Source: Fusobacterium sp. (lineage in GTDB: Bacteria; Fusobacteriota; Fusobacteriia; Fusobacteriales; Fusobacteriaceae). From it: 6,346 bases of DNA. Positions within the stretch are counted from its first letter, which is position 1. Each line of letters opens with the position of its first letter. Shown piece after piece: positions 1 to 6,346 of this stretch. The stretch covers positions 1-6,346 of the forward strand of contig JAHHTB010000106.1 of the NCBI GenBank assembly GCA_020024855.1. Reading direction: 5' to 3'. A program made the position numbers and the translations under genes. The notes beneath the pieces are model-generated. The model worked only from the letters and a program-made list of their open reading frames with translations. It was not told the DNA's origin and searched no databases.

Positions 1-33
1 TTTTTATATCTATTATGGGGTTAATAGTAAAAA

Positions 34-2592
34 TTATTCAGATTTTATAAAAAGTTCTTTTGACTTAGCTCTATTTTTCCACATCTCTTCTTCAGAAGTA
101 TAACTTCTTTTGTCAAAAGTACTTTCTGTATAAATATCTCCAAAGATTAAATCAAGAATATGAAGAGAATCTTTACCAGCAGCTTCTAATGTTCCTCTAC
201 ATGATCCACAATAACTTATTACAGAATCTTGAGTACAATCATTAGCTCTTCTTGTGTAGATTTCTTTATATAATTCAGGACGTGAAGAACAAACCATTCC
301 ACCAACACCACAACATCTAGTATTTTCTTTTATATTATGCATCTCTTCATACTTATAACCAAGTTCAGTAAGAATCCATCTAATATTTTCATGATGAGAT
401 GAAATATTTCTAGTTACACAAGAATCATGGATATTGAATACAACTGAACTACCTTTTCCTTTTCCAATACTTTCTTTTGGAAGACCAATTTTTTCTTTCA
501 TTAAATCCCAATAAGCAATAACATTTTTATTACTTGTTTCTTTGAATGTAACAAAACAAGAAGGACAAATAGTAATAATAGTATCAGCTCCAGTTTTTTC
601 TATTTCATCAAGAGCAATTTTATTTCTTAAAATAAAGTCATCACTTTGTCCTATCATTTTAGTAACTTTTCCACAACATCTTAACATAGCTGTAACATCA
701 TCACCTAAAACTTCTTTTAAGTGTTTGTAAATTTTATCAACTAGTTCAGGATTATATGCTGGAACAGTACAACCAGGAACAAAAATATATTTTGGCTTTT
801 TCTTTGGCTTTATAGTAACACAATACTTAGAATTACATTCCATCATTTGAATTCTGTCAGAATCAACAAATGCTGGTATTACTTGTTTATTTCCATTGTC
901 TTTTATATATTCTTTTCTCATTTCAATAAAATTACTTTTTAAATCAAGATCTTTTGGACATTTGATAGTACATTGAGAACATTCATTACATGAGAATGCT
1001 ATCATTTTATCCATATGATCGTATCCTTTTTCTAAATAATTTCTAAATAATTCTTTTGGACATGAAGTAAATTCTTTAAGCATCATACATTCTTTCATGC
1101 AAAGCTTACATTCACATTGACGACATCTATTAGCTTCAAATATAGCTTGTTCCTCAGTATATCCTTTTGATACTTCAACAAAAGATTTTATTCTTTCATT
1201 AGGATCAAGTTCATTAATTTCAACTCTTCTTTCTTTAATATCGTCCCAATTTATTTCTCTTCTAAGTTTAGTATCATATCCTTTTGTATCTTCAATCTCT
1301 CTTCCTTCACAAAGATCTAAATCTTGCATAAATCTGTGAGCAGATTCAGCAGCACGTCTTCCAGTGGCCATAGCTTGGATTACAATAACAGATTCACCAC
1401 TAGCATCTCCAGTTATAAATATTTTTTTATTATTTTTACTCTGAAGAGTAAATGGATCACATTCAAAAGTAGAATTTCTTTTTTGTGTTAAGAAGTCTTT
1501 AGCAAATTCTCCATCTACAGCCTGTCCTATTGCAAAAATTATAGTATCAACCTCTAGATCTTTAGTATTATTCTCATCAAAAGATGGTGCAAAATTTCCA
1601 TTTTCATCAAATAAAGAGTTACATTTTTGAAGAGTTATATTTTTAAGAGCTTTATTTTCATTTAAAGAAATTTCTTTTACTCCATAACCATGTAAGAAAT
1701 TAATTCCTTCATCATATGCTCCCTTTACTTCATGTTTAGAAGCTGTCATTTCATCAAAAGAATTTTCAAGACAAGTTGAATAGACTTTTTCTACATTTTT
1801 TAATCTTACAGAAGTTCTAGCACAGTCCATGGCAACATCTCCACCACCAATAACAAGAACTCTTTTCCCAATCTTTAGAGATTCTCTATTAAGAGAGGCA
1901 TCTCTTAGAAAATCACTAGCATTTAAAATAGCTGGAGAATCAACAGAAGTTCCAATTCTTCCTTTATGTTTTCCAACAGCAACAATAATACTGTCAAAAT
2001 TATTAACTATTTCTTCCATAGCTATATCTTTTCCTATTTCACAATTCATTTTAAATTCTACACCTAATTTTTCAATGTAGCTTATTTCATGTGAAAGCAG
2101 TTCTCTAGGAAGTCTATATTCAGGGATTCCAACAGCCATCATTCCACCTTTTACAGGTAATTTTTCAAATACAGTAACTTTATATCCTTTTCTTCTTAAA
2201 TCTAAGGCAGATTGTAAACCAGATGGACCAGCTCCAATAATAGCAACACTTTTATTGTTATTATTTTCAGTAGTCATATCCCATAATTCTTCTTTATCAA
2301 AATTATCAGCTATATATCTTTTTAATCCAGCAATTGACATAGGAGAATTAATTTCATTTATTTTACATTTTCCTTCGCAAGGATGAGCACAAATTCTTCC
2401 TAATGTTCCAGGAAGAAAAAGTTTTTCTCTTATTTTAAGAAGAGCCTCCTCTCCCTTTCCTTCTCTTAAAAGTCTTATATATTCTTTAACATCTGTATGC
2501 ATAGGGCAAGCAGTAACACAAGCAGGATTTTCTTCGCCCATACATTCAGAAACAATTTTTCTCATATTTTCTAATACTTCTTCTTTTAACAT
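34..2592 (-). CDS. Fused NAD(P)H/FAD oxidoreductase with Fe-S clusters and C-terminal paired CCG (HdrB/HdrD-like) domains
   Basis: Predicted cytoplasmic electron-transfer enzyme of 852 residues built as a fusion. Residues 10-100 are the Fe-S domain found in the glutamate synthase small subunit and dihydropyrimidine dehydrogenase (C17, C25, C29, C68, C72, C76). Residues 115-425 are a GltD-like flavoprotein: FAD fold GAGPSG at 120-125, GGMMAVGIPEYRLP at 149-162, NAD(P)H fold GGGDVAMDCAR at 249-259, and closing ITGD at 393-396. Residues 490-550 look like a two-cluster ferredoxin domain (C490, C493, C495, C498, C502, C511; then C535, C538, C541, C545 in CxxCxxCxxxCP). Two complete CCG domains follow: C608/C639-C640/C676-C679 and C725/C760-C761/C795-C798. 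CCG pairs in HdrB/HdrD hold noncubane clusters; GlpC, LldE and GlcF also carry them. The inferred path is NAD(P)H to FAD to Fe-S to the CCG site, or the reverse. It is not glutamate synthase: no large subunit is nearby and the C-terminus is unrelated. It is the second gene of an operon with the upstream permease. Substrate unknown; the family name 'pyridine nucleotide-disulfide oxidoreductase/dicluster-binding protein' fits from memory. Confidence 0.93.
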   Translation of the reverse strand: MLKEEVLENMRKIVSECMGEENPACVTACPMHTDVKEYIRLLREGKGEEALLKIREKLFLPGTLGRICAHPCEGKCKINEINSPMSIAGLKRYIADNFDKEELWDMTTENNNNKSVAIIGAGPSGLQSALDLRRKGYKVTVFEKLPVKGGMMAVGIPEYRLPRELLSHEISYIEKLGVEFKMNCEIGKDIAMEEIVNNFDSIIVAVGKHKGRIGTSVDSPAILNASDFLRDASLNRESLKIGKRVLVIGGGDVAMDCARTSVRLKNVEKVYSTCLENSFDEMTASKHEVKGAYDEGINFLHGYGVKEISLNENKALKNITLQKCNSLFDENGNFAPSFDENNTKDLEVDTIIFAIGQAVDGEFAKDFLTQKRNSTFECDPFTLQSKNNKKIFITGDASGESVIVIQAMATGRRAAESAHRFMQDLDLCEGREIEDTKGYDTKLRREINWDDIKERRVEINELDPNERIKSFVEVSKGYTEEQAIFEANRCRQCECKLCMKECMMLKEFTSCPKELFRNYLEKGYDHMDKMIAFSCNECSQCTIKCPKDLDLKSNFIEMRKEYIKDNGNKQVIPAFVDSDRIQMMECNSKYCVTIKPKKKPKYIFVPGCTVPAYNPELVDKIYKHLKEVLGDDVTAMLRCCGKVTKMIGQSDDFILRNKIALDEIEKTGADTIITICPSCFVTFKETSNKNVIAYWDLMKEKIGLPKESIGKGKGSSVVFNIHDSCVTRNISSHHENIRWILTELGYKYEEMHNIKENTRCCGVGGMVCSSRPELYKEIYTRRANDCTQDSVISYCGSCRGTLEAAGKDSLHILDLIFGDIYTESTFDKRSYTSEEEMWKNRAKSKELFIKSE

Positions 2593-2600
2593 AATTTATA

Positions 2601-2607
2601 TCCTCCC
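2601..2607 (-). promoter_or_regulatory. Ribosome binding site of the oxidoreductase gene
   Basis: The minus strand reads GGGAGGA here, eight bases before the ATG at 2592. It directly follows the TAA stop (2610-2608) of the permease gene. This supports the chosen start and indicates that the two genes are translated from one mRNA. Confidence 0.85.
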
Positions 2608-3558
2608 TTATTGTTTTTTCTTTTTAGGTTCTATTGCAAAAACAAAAACTCCAACAACTATAACTATTCCCCAAATAATAAGATGTAAATTTGCAGGTGA
2701 TCCAAAGAAAAGAATGCTGAAGACAATAGTCCATAAAGCAGCTGTAGAGTTAAGTGCAGTTCCCATAGCTGCTCCAATAAGATCAACAGCTTTATACCAA
2801 CATAGATATGTTATAGCTCCTAGTATAGCTACTGTTCCAAATTTTATAAATAATCCAGTTTTAATAACCTGAATAGCAATAGGAAATCCCCCAGAAAGTG
2901 GTACAACAACAAAAGCATAAGTTATCATAGAAATAAAATATCTAAGACATAAAAATTGTTGTGGTGCAGCTTGTATATGATCTTCATTTTTTATATGTTT
3001 CATAGCAAAACCAATAATAATTCCTTCAGAAGCCCAACCTAAAACAGCTAAAAGAGCAAAGATTATTCCAGTTCCAAATGTTGGAGGAATATTACCACTA
3101 GGTTTAAATCCAAGCATAAATGATCCTAAAAGACTAATAAAAATTCCTAAAGCAGCTCTTTTTGAAAGTTTTTCTTTTAATAATAAATAAGAAAGGATAG
3201 CTCCAATTCCAGGATAAATTACAGAAATACTAGAAGCATATGGAGCAGTAGCATATTTAATAGCTAAAAGATAAGCACTCATACCAACAGGTGCTCCTAC
3301 AAGAGCAGCAACAGCAGTAGCTTTACCTTTTTTAGTTTTTAAAAGTTGAAAACTTCCTTTAAGTTGTTGTGAAAAAATTAATGTAATTGCTATCCAAAAA
3401 AATGCAAAACTATCATGAAAAAAAGCAGATACTAGTGGAGAAGAATCGAAACCTGTAAAAATATTATTTTTTCCAAGAATACCCATTAAAGTAGAATCAA
3501 GCCCCCAAGCTAATCCAACAGTAATACCTAATAAAATACCTTTTGTTCTATTATTCAT
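2608..3558 (-). CDS. DMT-superfamily (EamA-type) permease
   Basis: Integral membrane transporter of 316 residues, the usual length for a ten-helix DMT/EamA carrier. The sequence shows two hydrophobic halves. The first EamA repeat spans roughly residues 7-150 and contains the family-like stretch around APYASSISVIYPGIGAILSY (105-124) followed by LLKEKLSKR. The second spans roughly 163-310. The C-terminus is basic (EPKKKKQ), as expected for a cytoplasmic tail. The ATG at 3558 is preceded by AGGAGGG (3575-3569) ten bases upstream, a strong ribosome binding site. It is the first gene after the sigma-54 promoter at 3610-3626 and lies 15 bases before the oxidoreductase gene, so it probably imports that enzyme's substrate or exports its product. 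DMT carriers move very diverse metabolites (amino acids, nucleosides, sugars, drugs), and sequence alone does not give the substrate or the direction here. Confidence 0.93.
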   Translation of the reverse strand: MNNRTKGILLGITVGLAWGLDSTLMGILGKNNIFTGFDSSPLVSAFFHDSFAFFWIAITLIFSQQLKGSFQLLKTKKGKATAVAALVGAPVGMSAYLLAIKYATAPYASSISVIYPGIGAILSYLLLKEKLSKRAALGIFISLLGSFMLGFKPSGNIPPTFGTGIIFALLAVLGWASEGIIIGFAMKHIKNEDHIQAAPQQFLCLRYFISMITYAFVVVPLSGGFPIAIQVIKTGLFIKFGTVAILGAITYLCWYKAVDLIGAAMGTALNSTAALWTIVFSILFFGSPANLHLIIWGIVIVVGVFVFAIEPKKKKQ

Positions 3559-3609
3559 AGTTATAGAACCCTCCTAAATAAAAAATTTAATTATATCTTA
3601 TATATAGAT

Positions 3610-3626
3610 AGCAAAATATATGCCAA
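3610..3626 (-). promoter_or_regulatory. Sigma-54 (RpoN) -24/-12 promoter of the permease-oxidoreductase operon
   Basis: The minus strand reads TTGGCATATATTTTGCT. Against the sigma-54 consensus TGGCAC-N5-TTGCW it keeps the GG and GC dinucleotides with exactly ten bases between them, and matches TGGCA and TTGCT. The predicted start is near 3599, giving a leader of about 41 bases that contains the permease ribosome binding site. The adjacent divergent gene encodes a sigma-54 activator, which strongly supports the call. Confidence 0.9.
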
Positions 3627-3678
3627 GTTTTATTTTTATTTAATTTTCTACATTTTTTTTAGTATATTTAAAAAAAAA

Positions 3679-3707
3679 TAGAAAAATATGTTAAATTATT
3701 ATATAAT
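3679..3707 (+). promoter_or_regulatory. Predicted sigma-70 type promoter of the activator gene
   Basis: TATAAT lies at 3702-3707. A weak -35 candidate, TAGAAA, lies at 3679-3684 with a 17-base spacer. The expected start is near 3714, giving a leader of about 45 bases. In DNA this rich in A and T the -10 could occur by chance, but its orientation and distance suit the activator gene. Confidence 0.45.
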
Positions 3708-3708
3708 T

Positions 3709-3729
3709 ATTGTAATAAAAAATTACAAT
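3709..3729. promoter_or_regulatory. Palindrome 1, candidate enhancer/operator for the sigma-54 activator
   Basis: A perfect inverted repeat with 8-base arms ATTGTAAT and ATTACAAT around AAAAA (centre 3719). Its core TGTAAT-A5-ATTACA has the same design as palindrome 2. It is centred about 120 bases upstream of the predicted operon start, a normal place for a bacterial enhancer-binding protein. It also covers the predicted start of the activator mRNA, so binding could repress the activator. Confidence 0.7.
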
Positions 3730-3745
3730 GTCATAAAAAATGACA
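3729..3745. promoter_or_regulatory. Palindrome 2, candidate enhancer/operator for the sigma-54 activator
   Basis: The sequence TGTCATAAAAAATGACA is a perfect inverted repeat with 6-base arms around AAAAA (centre 3737, about -138 from the predicted operon start). It differs from the core of palindrome 1 by one symmetric base pair per arm, and the two centres are 18 bases apart. It is a TGT-N11-ACA site, broadly like the TGT-N10-ACA sites known for NifA. In RNA it would form a small hairpin just ahead of the activator's ribosome binding site. Confidence 0.7.
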
Positions 3746-3758
3746 AGAAAGGAGAAAA

Positions 3759-5063
3759 ATGAAGAATAATCAACAAGAACTTTTAAATGATGTTGATATT
3801 GGTGTCATATTATGTGACAAAAATGGAAAAACAGAATTTATAAATGACTATTCAAAACAACTATTTTCTCAAAATAATTTTGATATTTTTTATATTTTTC
3901 CTGAATTAAAAAATTCTGATTTATTAAATAGTAATTTTCAATTTTTAACTAAAACTTATAATTTAAATAAATACTTTCTTTTTCCAAAAATGAATTTTAA
4001 TGAAAGAACAGGCTATTTAATAATAGTAAAAGATGAAAAATTTTTTACATCTGTATTGAATAAAGAAGATGAATATAATCAAAAAGAAAAATATGACTTT
4101 ATAAATATTATAGGAAAGAGTCCTCAAATAATAAAAATTATAGAAGAGTGTAAAAAAATAGCAAATACAAGTAGTAATATACTTATAACAGGAGAAAGTG
4201 GGACAGGAAAAGAATTTTTTGCTCGTGCTATTCATAATAGTAGTCCAAGAAAAAATTATCCATTTATTCCAGTTAATTGTGGAGCTATTCCAAAAGATTT
4301 AATAGAAAGTGAACTTTTTGGCTATACAGGAGGTTCATTTACAGGAGCTAATAAAAATGGATATACGGGAAAGTTTGAACTAGCAAATGGAGGAACTATT
4401 TTTCTAGATGAAATAGGAGAGATGCCCTTAAATATGCAAGTTTCTCTTTTAAGAGTATTACAAGATAAATGTATAACAAAAATAGGTTCTAAAAAATGTA
4501 CAAGAGTTAATGTAAGAATTATTGCTGCAACAAATAGAGATTTAAAAAAAGCTATTGAAGAAAATTTATTTAGAAGAGATTTATATTATAGATTAAATGC
4601 TTTTAATATTCATATACCACCTTTAAAAGATAGAATAGGAGATATACCTATTTTTTTAGAGTATCTTTTAAAAAAGAAAAGTATACAATTTAATAAGCCA
4701 TTACCAAACGTATCACCAAGTTTATTTCAAAAAATAATTTCTTATTGCTGGCCTGGAAATATAAGAGAACTGGAGAATTTTGTGGAAAACTTTGTGGTTC
4801 TTGATGGAATAAGTACATATGATATAAATTTTGATGAATGCCATTGTATGACACATGATAATTTAGGAAGAAAGATAGTTCTTTTTAAAGATGAAAAAGA
4901 ACTAAAAGATTCACCTATTTTAAGTTTTGTAGAGTTAGAAAAAAGAGAGATAAAAAAAGCAATTAAATATTATAAGGGTAATATGACAAAGGTAGCTTTA
5001 GCTCTAGGAATAAGTAGAAATTCATTATATCTAAAAATAAAAAAATATGAGATAGAAATTTAA
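3759..5063 (+). CDS. Sigma-54-dependent transcriptional activator (PAS, AAA+, Fis-type HTH)
   Basis: One-component bacterial enhancer-binding protein of 434 residues. Residues 8-95 resemble a PAS sensor (VDIGVILCDKNGKTEFIND at 12-30); there is no phospho-receiver domain. The AAA+ domain spans about 116-345: Walker A GESGTGKE 145-152, sigma-54 contact loop GSFTGA 192-197 (a tolerated variant of GAFTGA), Walker B TIFLDE 213-218, sensor I ATNRD 257-261, arginine-finger region FRRDLYYRL 271-279, sensor II NIRELEN 334-340. A Fis-type helix-turn-helix lies at about 393-430 (MTKVALALGISRNSLYLKI at 409-427). All parts needed for ATP-driven open-complex formation are present. AAAGGAG (3748-3754) lies four bases before the ATG, slightly close but usable. 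The gene is divergent from the permease-oxidoreductase operon, whose sigma-54 promoter it very probably activates from the two palindromes beside its own start. The PAS ligand is not recognisable. Confidence 0.95.
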   Translation: MKNNQQELLNDVDIGVILCDKNGKTEFINDYSKQLFSQNNFDIFYIFPELKNSDLLNSNFQFLTKTYNLNKYFLFPKMNFNERTGYLIIVKDEKFFTSVLNKEDEYNQKEKYDFINIIGKSPQIIKIIEECKKIANTSSNILITGESGTGKEFFARAIHNSSPRKNYPFIPVNCGAIPKDLIESELFGYTGGSFTGANKNGYTGKFELANGGTIFLDEIGEMPLNMQVSLLRVLQDKCITKIGSKKCTRVNVRIIAATNRDLKKAIEENLFRRDLYYRLNAFNIHIPPLKDRIGDIPIFLEYLLKKKSIQFNKPLPNVSPSLFQKIISYCWPGNIRELENFVENFVVLDGISTYDINFDECHCMTHDNLGRKIVLFKDEKELKDSPILSFVELEKREIKKAIKYYKGNMTKVALALGISRNSLYLKIKKYEIEI

Positions 5064-5068
5064 AAAAT

Positions 5069-5098
5069 CCCTCTATATTTTATATTGAATATAGAGGG
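5069..5098. terminator. Bidirectional intrinsic terminator between convergent genes
   Basis: CCCTCTATAT (5069-5078) pairs with ATATAGAGGG (5089-5098), and a further T-A pair makes an 11-base stem around an 8-base loop. On the plus strand it is followed by TATTTTTTATTTT; on the minus strand by ATTTTTTAAATTT. It can therefore stop both the activator transcript (ends 5063) and the MORN-repeat transcript (ends 5105). Confidence 0.9.
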
Positions 5099-5104
5099 TA
5101 TTTT

Positions 5105-6346
5105 TTATTTTCTTTCAAATGTTATTTTTCCTTCAAGGGAATAAGCTTTAAATTCTACTTCTCTCCCATTATTAAAAATGTATTCTTCACTTACTTTTCC
5201 ATTTGTGTAATAATAGATTTGTTTTCCATCTCTTCTACCATTTTTATAATTTTCTTTAGAAATAAGTTGTCCATCAATATAATTTATCCATTCTCCATCT
5301 TTTTCATTATTTTTATAATAACCTTTTTCATGGATTCTATTTTTTGTGTCATACATAGTATAAGAGCCGTCTAAAAGTCCATTTTTAAACTCAGTTTCTT
5401 TTCTAAAATATGATTTTCTTGAAAAATCAGTTGGAATATAATTAATTATTTTACCATTTAGATTTCCATTTTCATCATAAAAATAAATATCTGTATTTTT
5501 TCCTGTTTCATCATAACCTTTCCATTCTCCAACTCTCACTCCATTAGAGTGATTTCCTGTTAAGGTTATTTTTCCATCATGGCTATACTCTTTATATTCC
5601 CCAGTTAAGATATTATTTTTATAGTTGTTTTCAACAGACAATTTTCCATTAGAATAATAACTTTCAGCTTTTCCTTCTTTATTTCCTTTGGCATAATTAA
5701 CTTTTCTTATAATATATCCATCTTCATTAAAAGTACATACAACTCCTTCTAGGTAACCATCTATATAATTTCCAGTTTCTTTTATGTTTCCATTAGGATA
5801 ATATGTATTGTATTTTCCATTTAGAATTCCTTGCTGATATGTTTCTTCTAAAATAACTTTTCTATCTCTATTATATGTTGTCCACAAGCCATCTTTTTTA
5901 TCATTAATAAAATATCCTTCTAATTCAAGTCCACCATTATAGTTATTAGCAAAGAAGTATCCATCTTTTTTATCATTTTTATATGTTACTTCAGATAATA
6001 TTTTTCCACTTAAATATTCAGTTACCTTTCCTTCTTTTTTCCCAAGAACATAATTAATTTCAGATTCTTTTTGTCCATTTGTATTGTATTTTATAAATTT
6101 TCCATCTAATTTGTCATCAATAAAGTTTCCTGTGATTTTTAAATTTCCATTTTCGTAGTTTTCAAGATAAGTACCATATTTTTTACCATTATCATAATTT
6201 ATTTCTTTTGCAACAGTTCCATTAGGATAATAATTTATTTCTTTTCCATCTTTAAATCCATTGACATACTCTACTTCTTTTTTTATTTTACCATTAGGAT
6301 AGTATTCAACATTTTTAGGTTTTCCAAATAAACCAACTACATAGTA
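5105..6346 (-). CDS. MORN_2-repeat protein (YwqK-like), N-terminus beyond the window
   Basis: The frame is open from the window edge at 6346 down to the TAA at 5105, giving at least 413 residues. I translated the upstream part by hand and found no stop. The TTG at 5887 that could start a shorter 260-residue form has no ribosome binding site and lies in the middle of a repeat, so it is not the start. The protein is almost entirely degenerate modules of about 24 residues with the pattern YYPNGKIKxExxYxNGxxxGKxxx; I count sixteen full and two partial ones. This is the MORN_2 (MORN variant) type. Databases often call such proteins 'YwqK family antitoxin', a label with little functional support; the repeats probably form an extended beta-hairpin surface for binding. 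Many copies are typical of fusobacterial genomes. No signal peptide can be judged because the N-terminus is missing. It converges on the activator gene across a shared terminator and is probably functionally separate from it. Confidence 0.88.
   Translation of the reverse strand, partial: YYVVGLFGKPKNVEYYPNGKIKKEVEYVNGFKDGKEINYYPNGTVAKEINYDNGKKYGTYLENYENGNLKITGNFIDDKLDGKFIKYNTNGQKESEINYVLGKKEGKVTEYLSGKILSEVTYKNDKKDGYFFANNYNGGLELEGYFINDKKDGLWTTYNRDRKVILEETYQQGILNGKYNTYYPNGNIKETGNYIDGYLEGVVCTFNEDGYIIRKVNYAKGNKEGKAESYYSNGKLSVENNYKNNILTGEYKEYSHDGKITLTGNHSNGVRVGEWKGYDETGKNTDIYFYDENGNLNGKIINYIPTDFSRKSYFRKETEFKNGLLDGSYTMYDTKNRIHEKGYYKNNEKDGEWINYIDGQLISKENYKNGRRDGKQIYYYTNGKVSEEYIFNNGREVEFKAYSLEGKITFERK
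5105..6346 (-). repeat. Tandem MORN_2 coding repeats, period about 72 bases
   Basis: The coding strand repeats with a period of about 24 codons; on the plus strand it shows as recurring TTTCCAT-like words that encode the N/D-G-K core. Counting from the right edge, the modules end at fragment residues 14, 38, 63, 86, 110, 135, 157, 181, 205, 229, 253, 277, 302, 331, 355, 378, 401 and 413. Most are 22-25 residues; the fourteenth is 29 (about 5354-5440). The copies have diverged in sequence, so the array is old rather than recently amplified. Confidence 0.8.

Noticed and set aside
10..27. Small hairpin CTATTA-TGGGGT-TAATAG downstream of the oxidoreductase gene, possible terminator
   Set aside because: The stem has six pairs with one G-C pair, and on the minus strand it is followed by ATATAAAAA rather than a T tract. 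The operon may continue to the left of the window.
542..730. Plus-strand open frame of 62 codons
   Set aside because: It lies inside the oxidoreductase gene on the opposite strand and shows no recognisable protein features; a shadow frame.
1829..2080. Plus-strand open frame of 83 codons
   Set aside because: Antisense to the NAD(P)H/FAD domain of the oxidoreductase, low-complexity sequence; a shadow frame.
34..2592. Glutamate synthase small subunit (GltD)
   Set aside because: The N-terminal half is GltD-like, but the C-terminal ferredoxin and double CCG domains are foreign to GltD and no large subunit is adjacent.
3590..3595. Minus-strand TATAAT as a sigma-70 promoter for the permease operon
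   Set aside because: The hexamer 17 bases upstream is TATTTT, matching the -35 consensus at only one position, and no extended -10 is present. The sigma-54 site is much stronger.
4017..4235. Minus-strand open frame of 72 codons rich in F, Y and I
   Set aside because: Antisense to the AAA+ domain of the activator; its composition simply reflects the A-rich codons of the real gene.
5885..5887. TTG as the start codon of the MORN-repeat gene
   Set aside because: No ribosome binding site precedes it, and in-frame MORN modules continue upstream to the window edge.
5105..6346. Toxin-antitoxin module based on the YwqK-type repeats
   Set aside because: No partner toxin gene is visible in the window, and the antitoxin name of this repeat family is a database label rather than evidence.
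5105..6346. CRISPR-like array because of regularly spaced short words
   Set aside because: The period is an exact multiple of three, the copies are divergent, and the frame encodes protein repeats throughout.

Overview
This is a strongly A+T-rich bacterial window. It uses AGA for arginine, has strong AGGAGG-type ribosome binding sites, and carries a MORN_2-type repeat protein. These traits fit Fusobacterium (for example the mortiferum/varium/ulcerans group) or a low-GC anaerobic Firmicute. The genus is an inference from style, not proven by a marker gene. The iron-sulphur-rich oxidoreductase and the sigma-54 control fit an anaerobe.

Layout: on the minus strand, an EamA/DMT-type permease (2608-3558) is followed after 15 bases by an 852-residue flavo-iron-sulphur oxidoreductase (34-2592); together they form a two-gene operon. 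A 200-base divergent intergenic region (3559-3758) separates them from a plus-strand PAS/AAA+/Fis sigma-54 activator (3759-5063). The activator converges on a MORN_2-repeat gene on the minus strand. That gene ends at 5105 and stays open to the right edge of the window, so its N-terminus lies outside. A hairpin between them (5069-5098, T-rich on both sides) can terminate both transcripts.

How it works together: the intergenic region holds a near-consensus sigma-54 promoter (TTGGCA-N5-TTTGCT, minus strand, 3626-3610) pointing at the permease-oxidoreductase operon. About 120 and 138 bases upstream of its predicted start are two tandem palindromes of one design (TGTMAT-AAAAA-ATKACA). They are the obvious enhancer sites for the divergent activator. 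They also sit on the activator's own predicted transcription start and leader, which suggests autoregulation. The parts form a self-contained circuit: a one-component sensor senses a small molecule or redox state and activates a transporter plus a multi-cluster NAD(P)H-linked reductase or dehydrogenase with paired CCG (HdrB/HdrD-like) domains. The substrate cannot be read from the sequence. This circuit is the most interesting content of the window. The left 33 bases contain no supportable feature.
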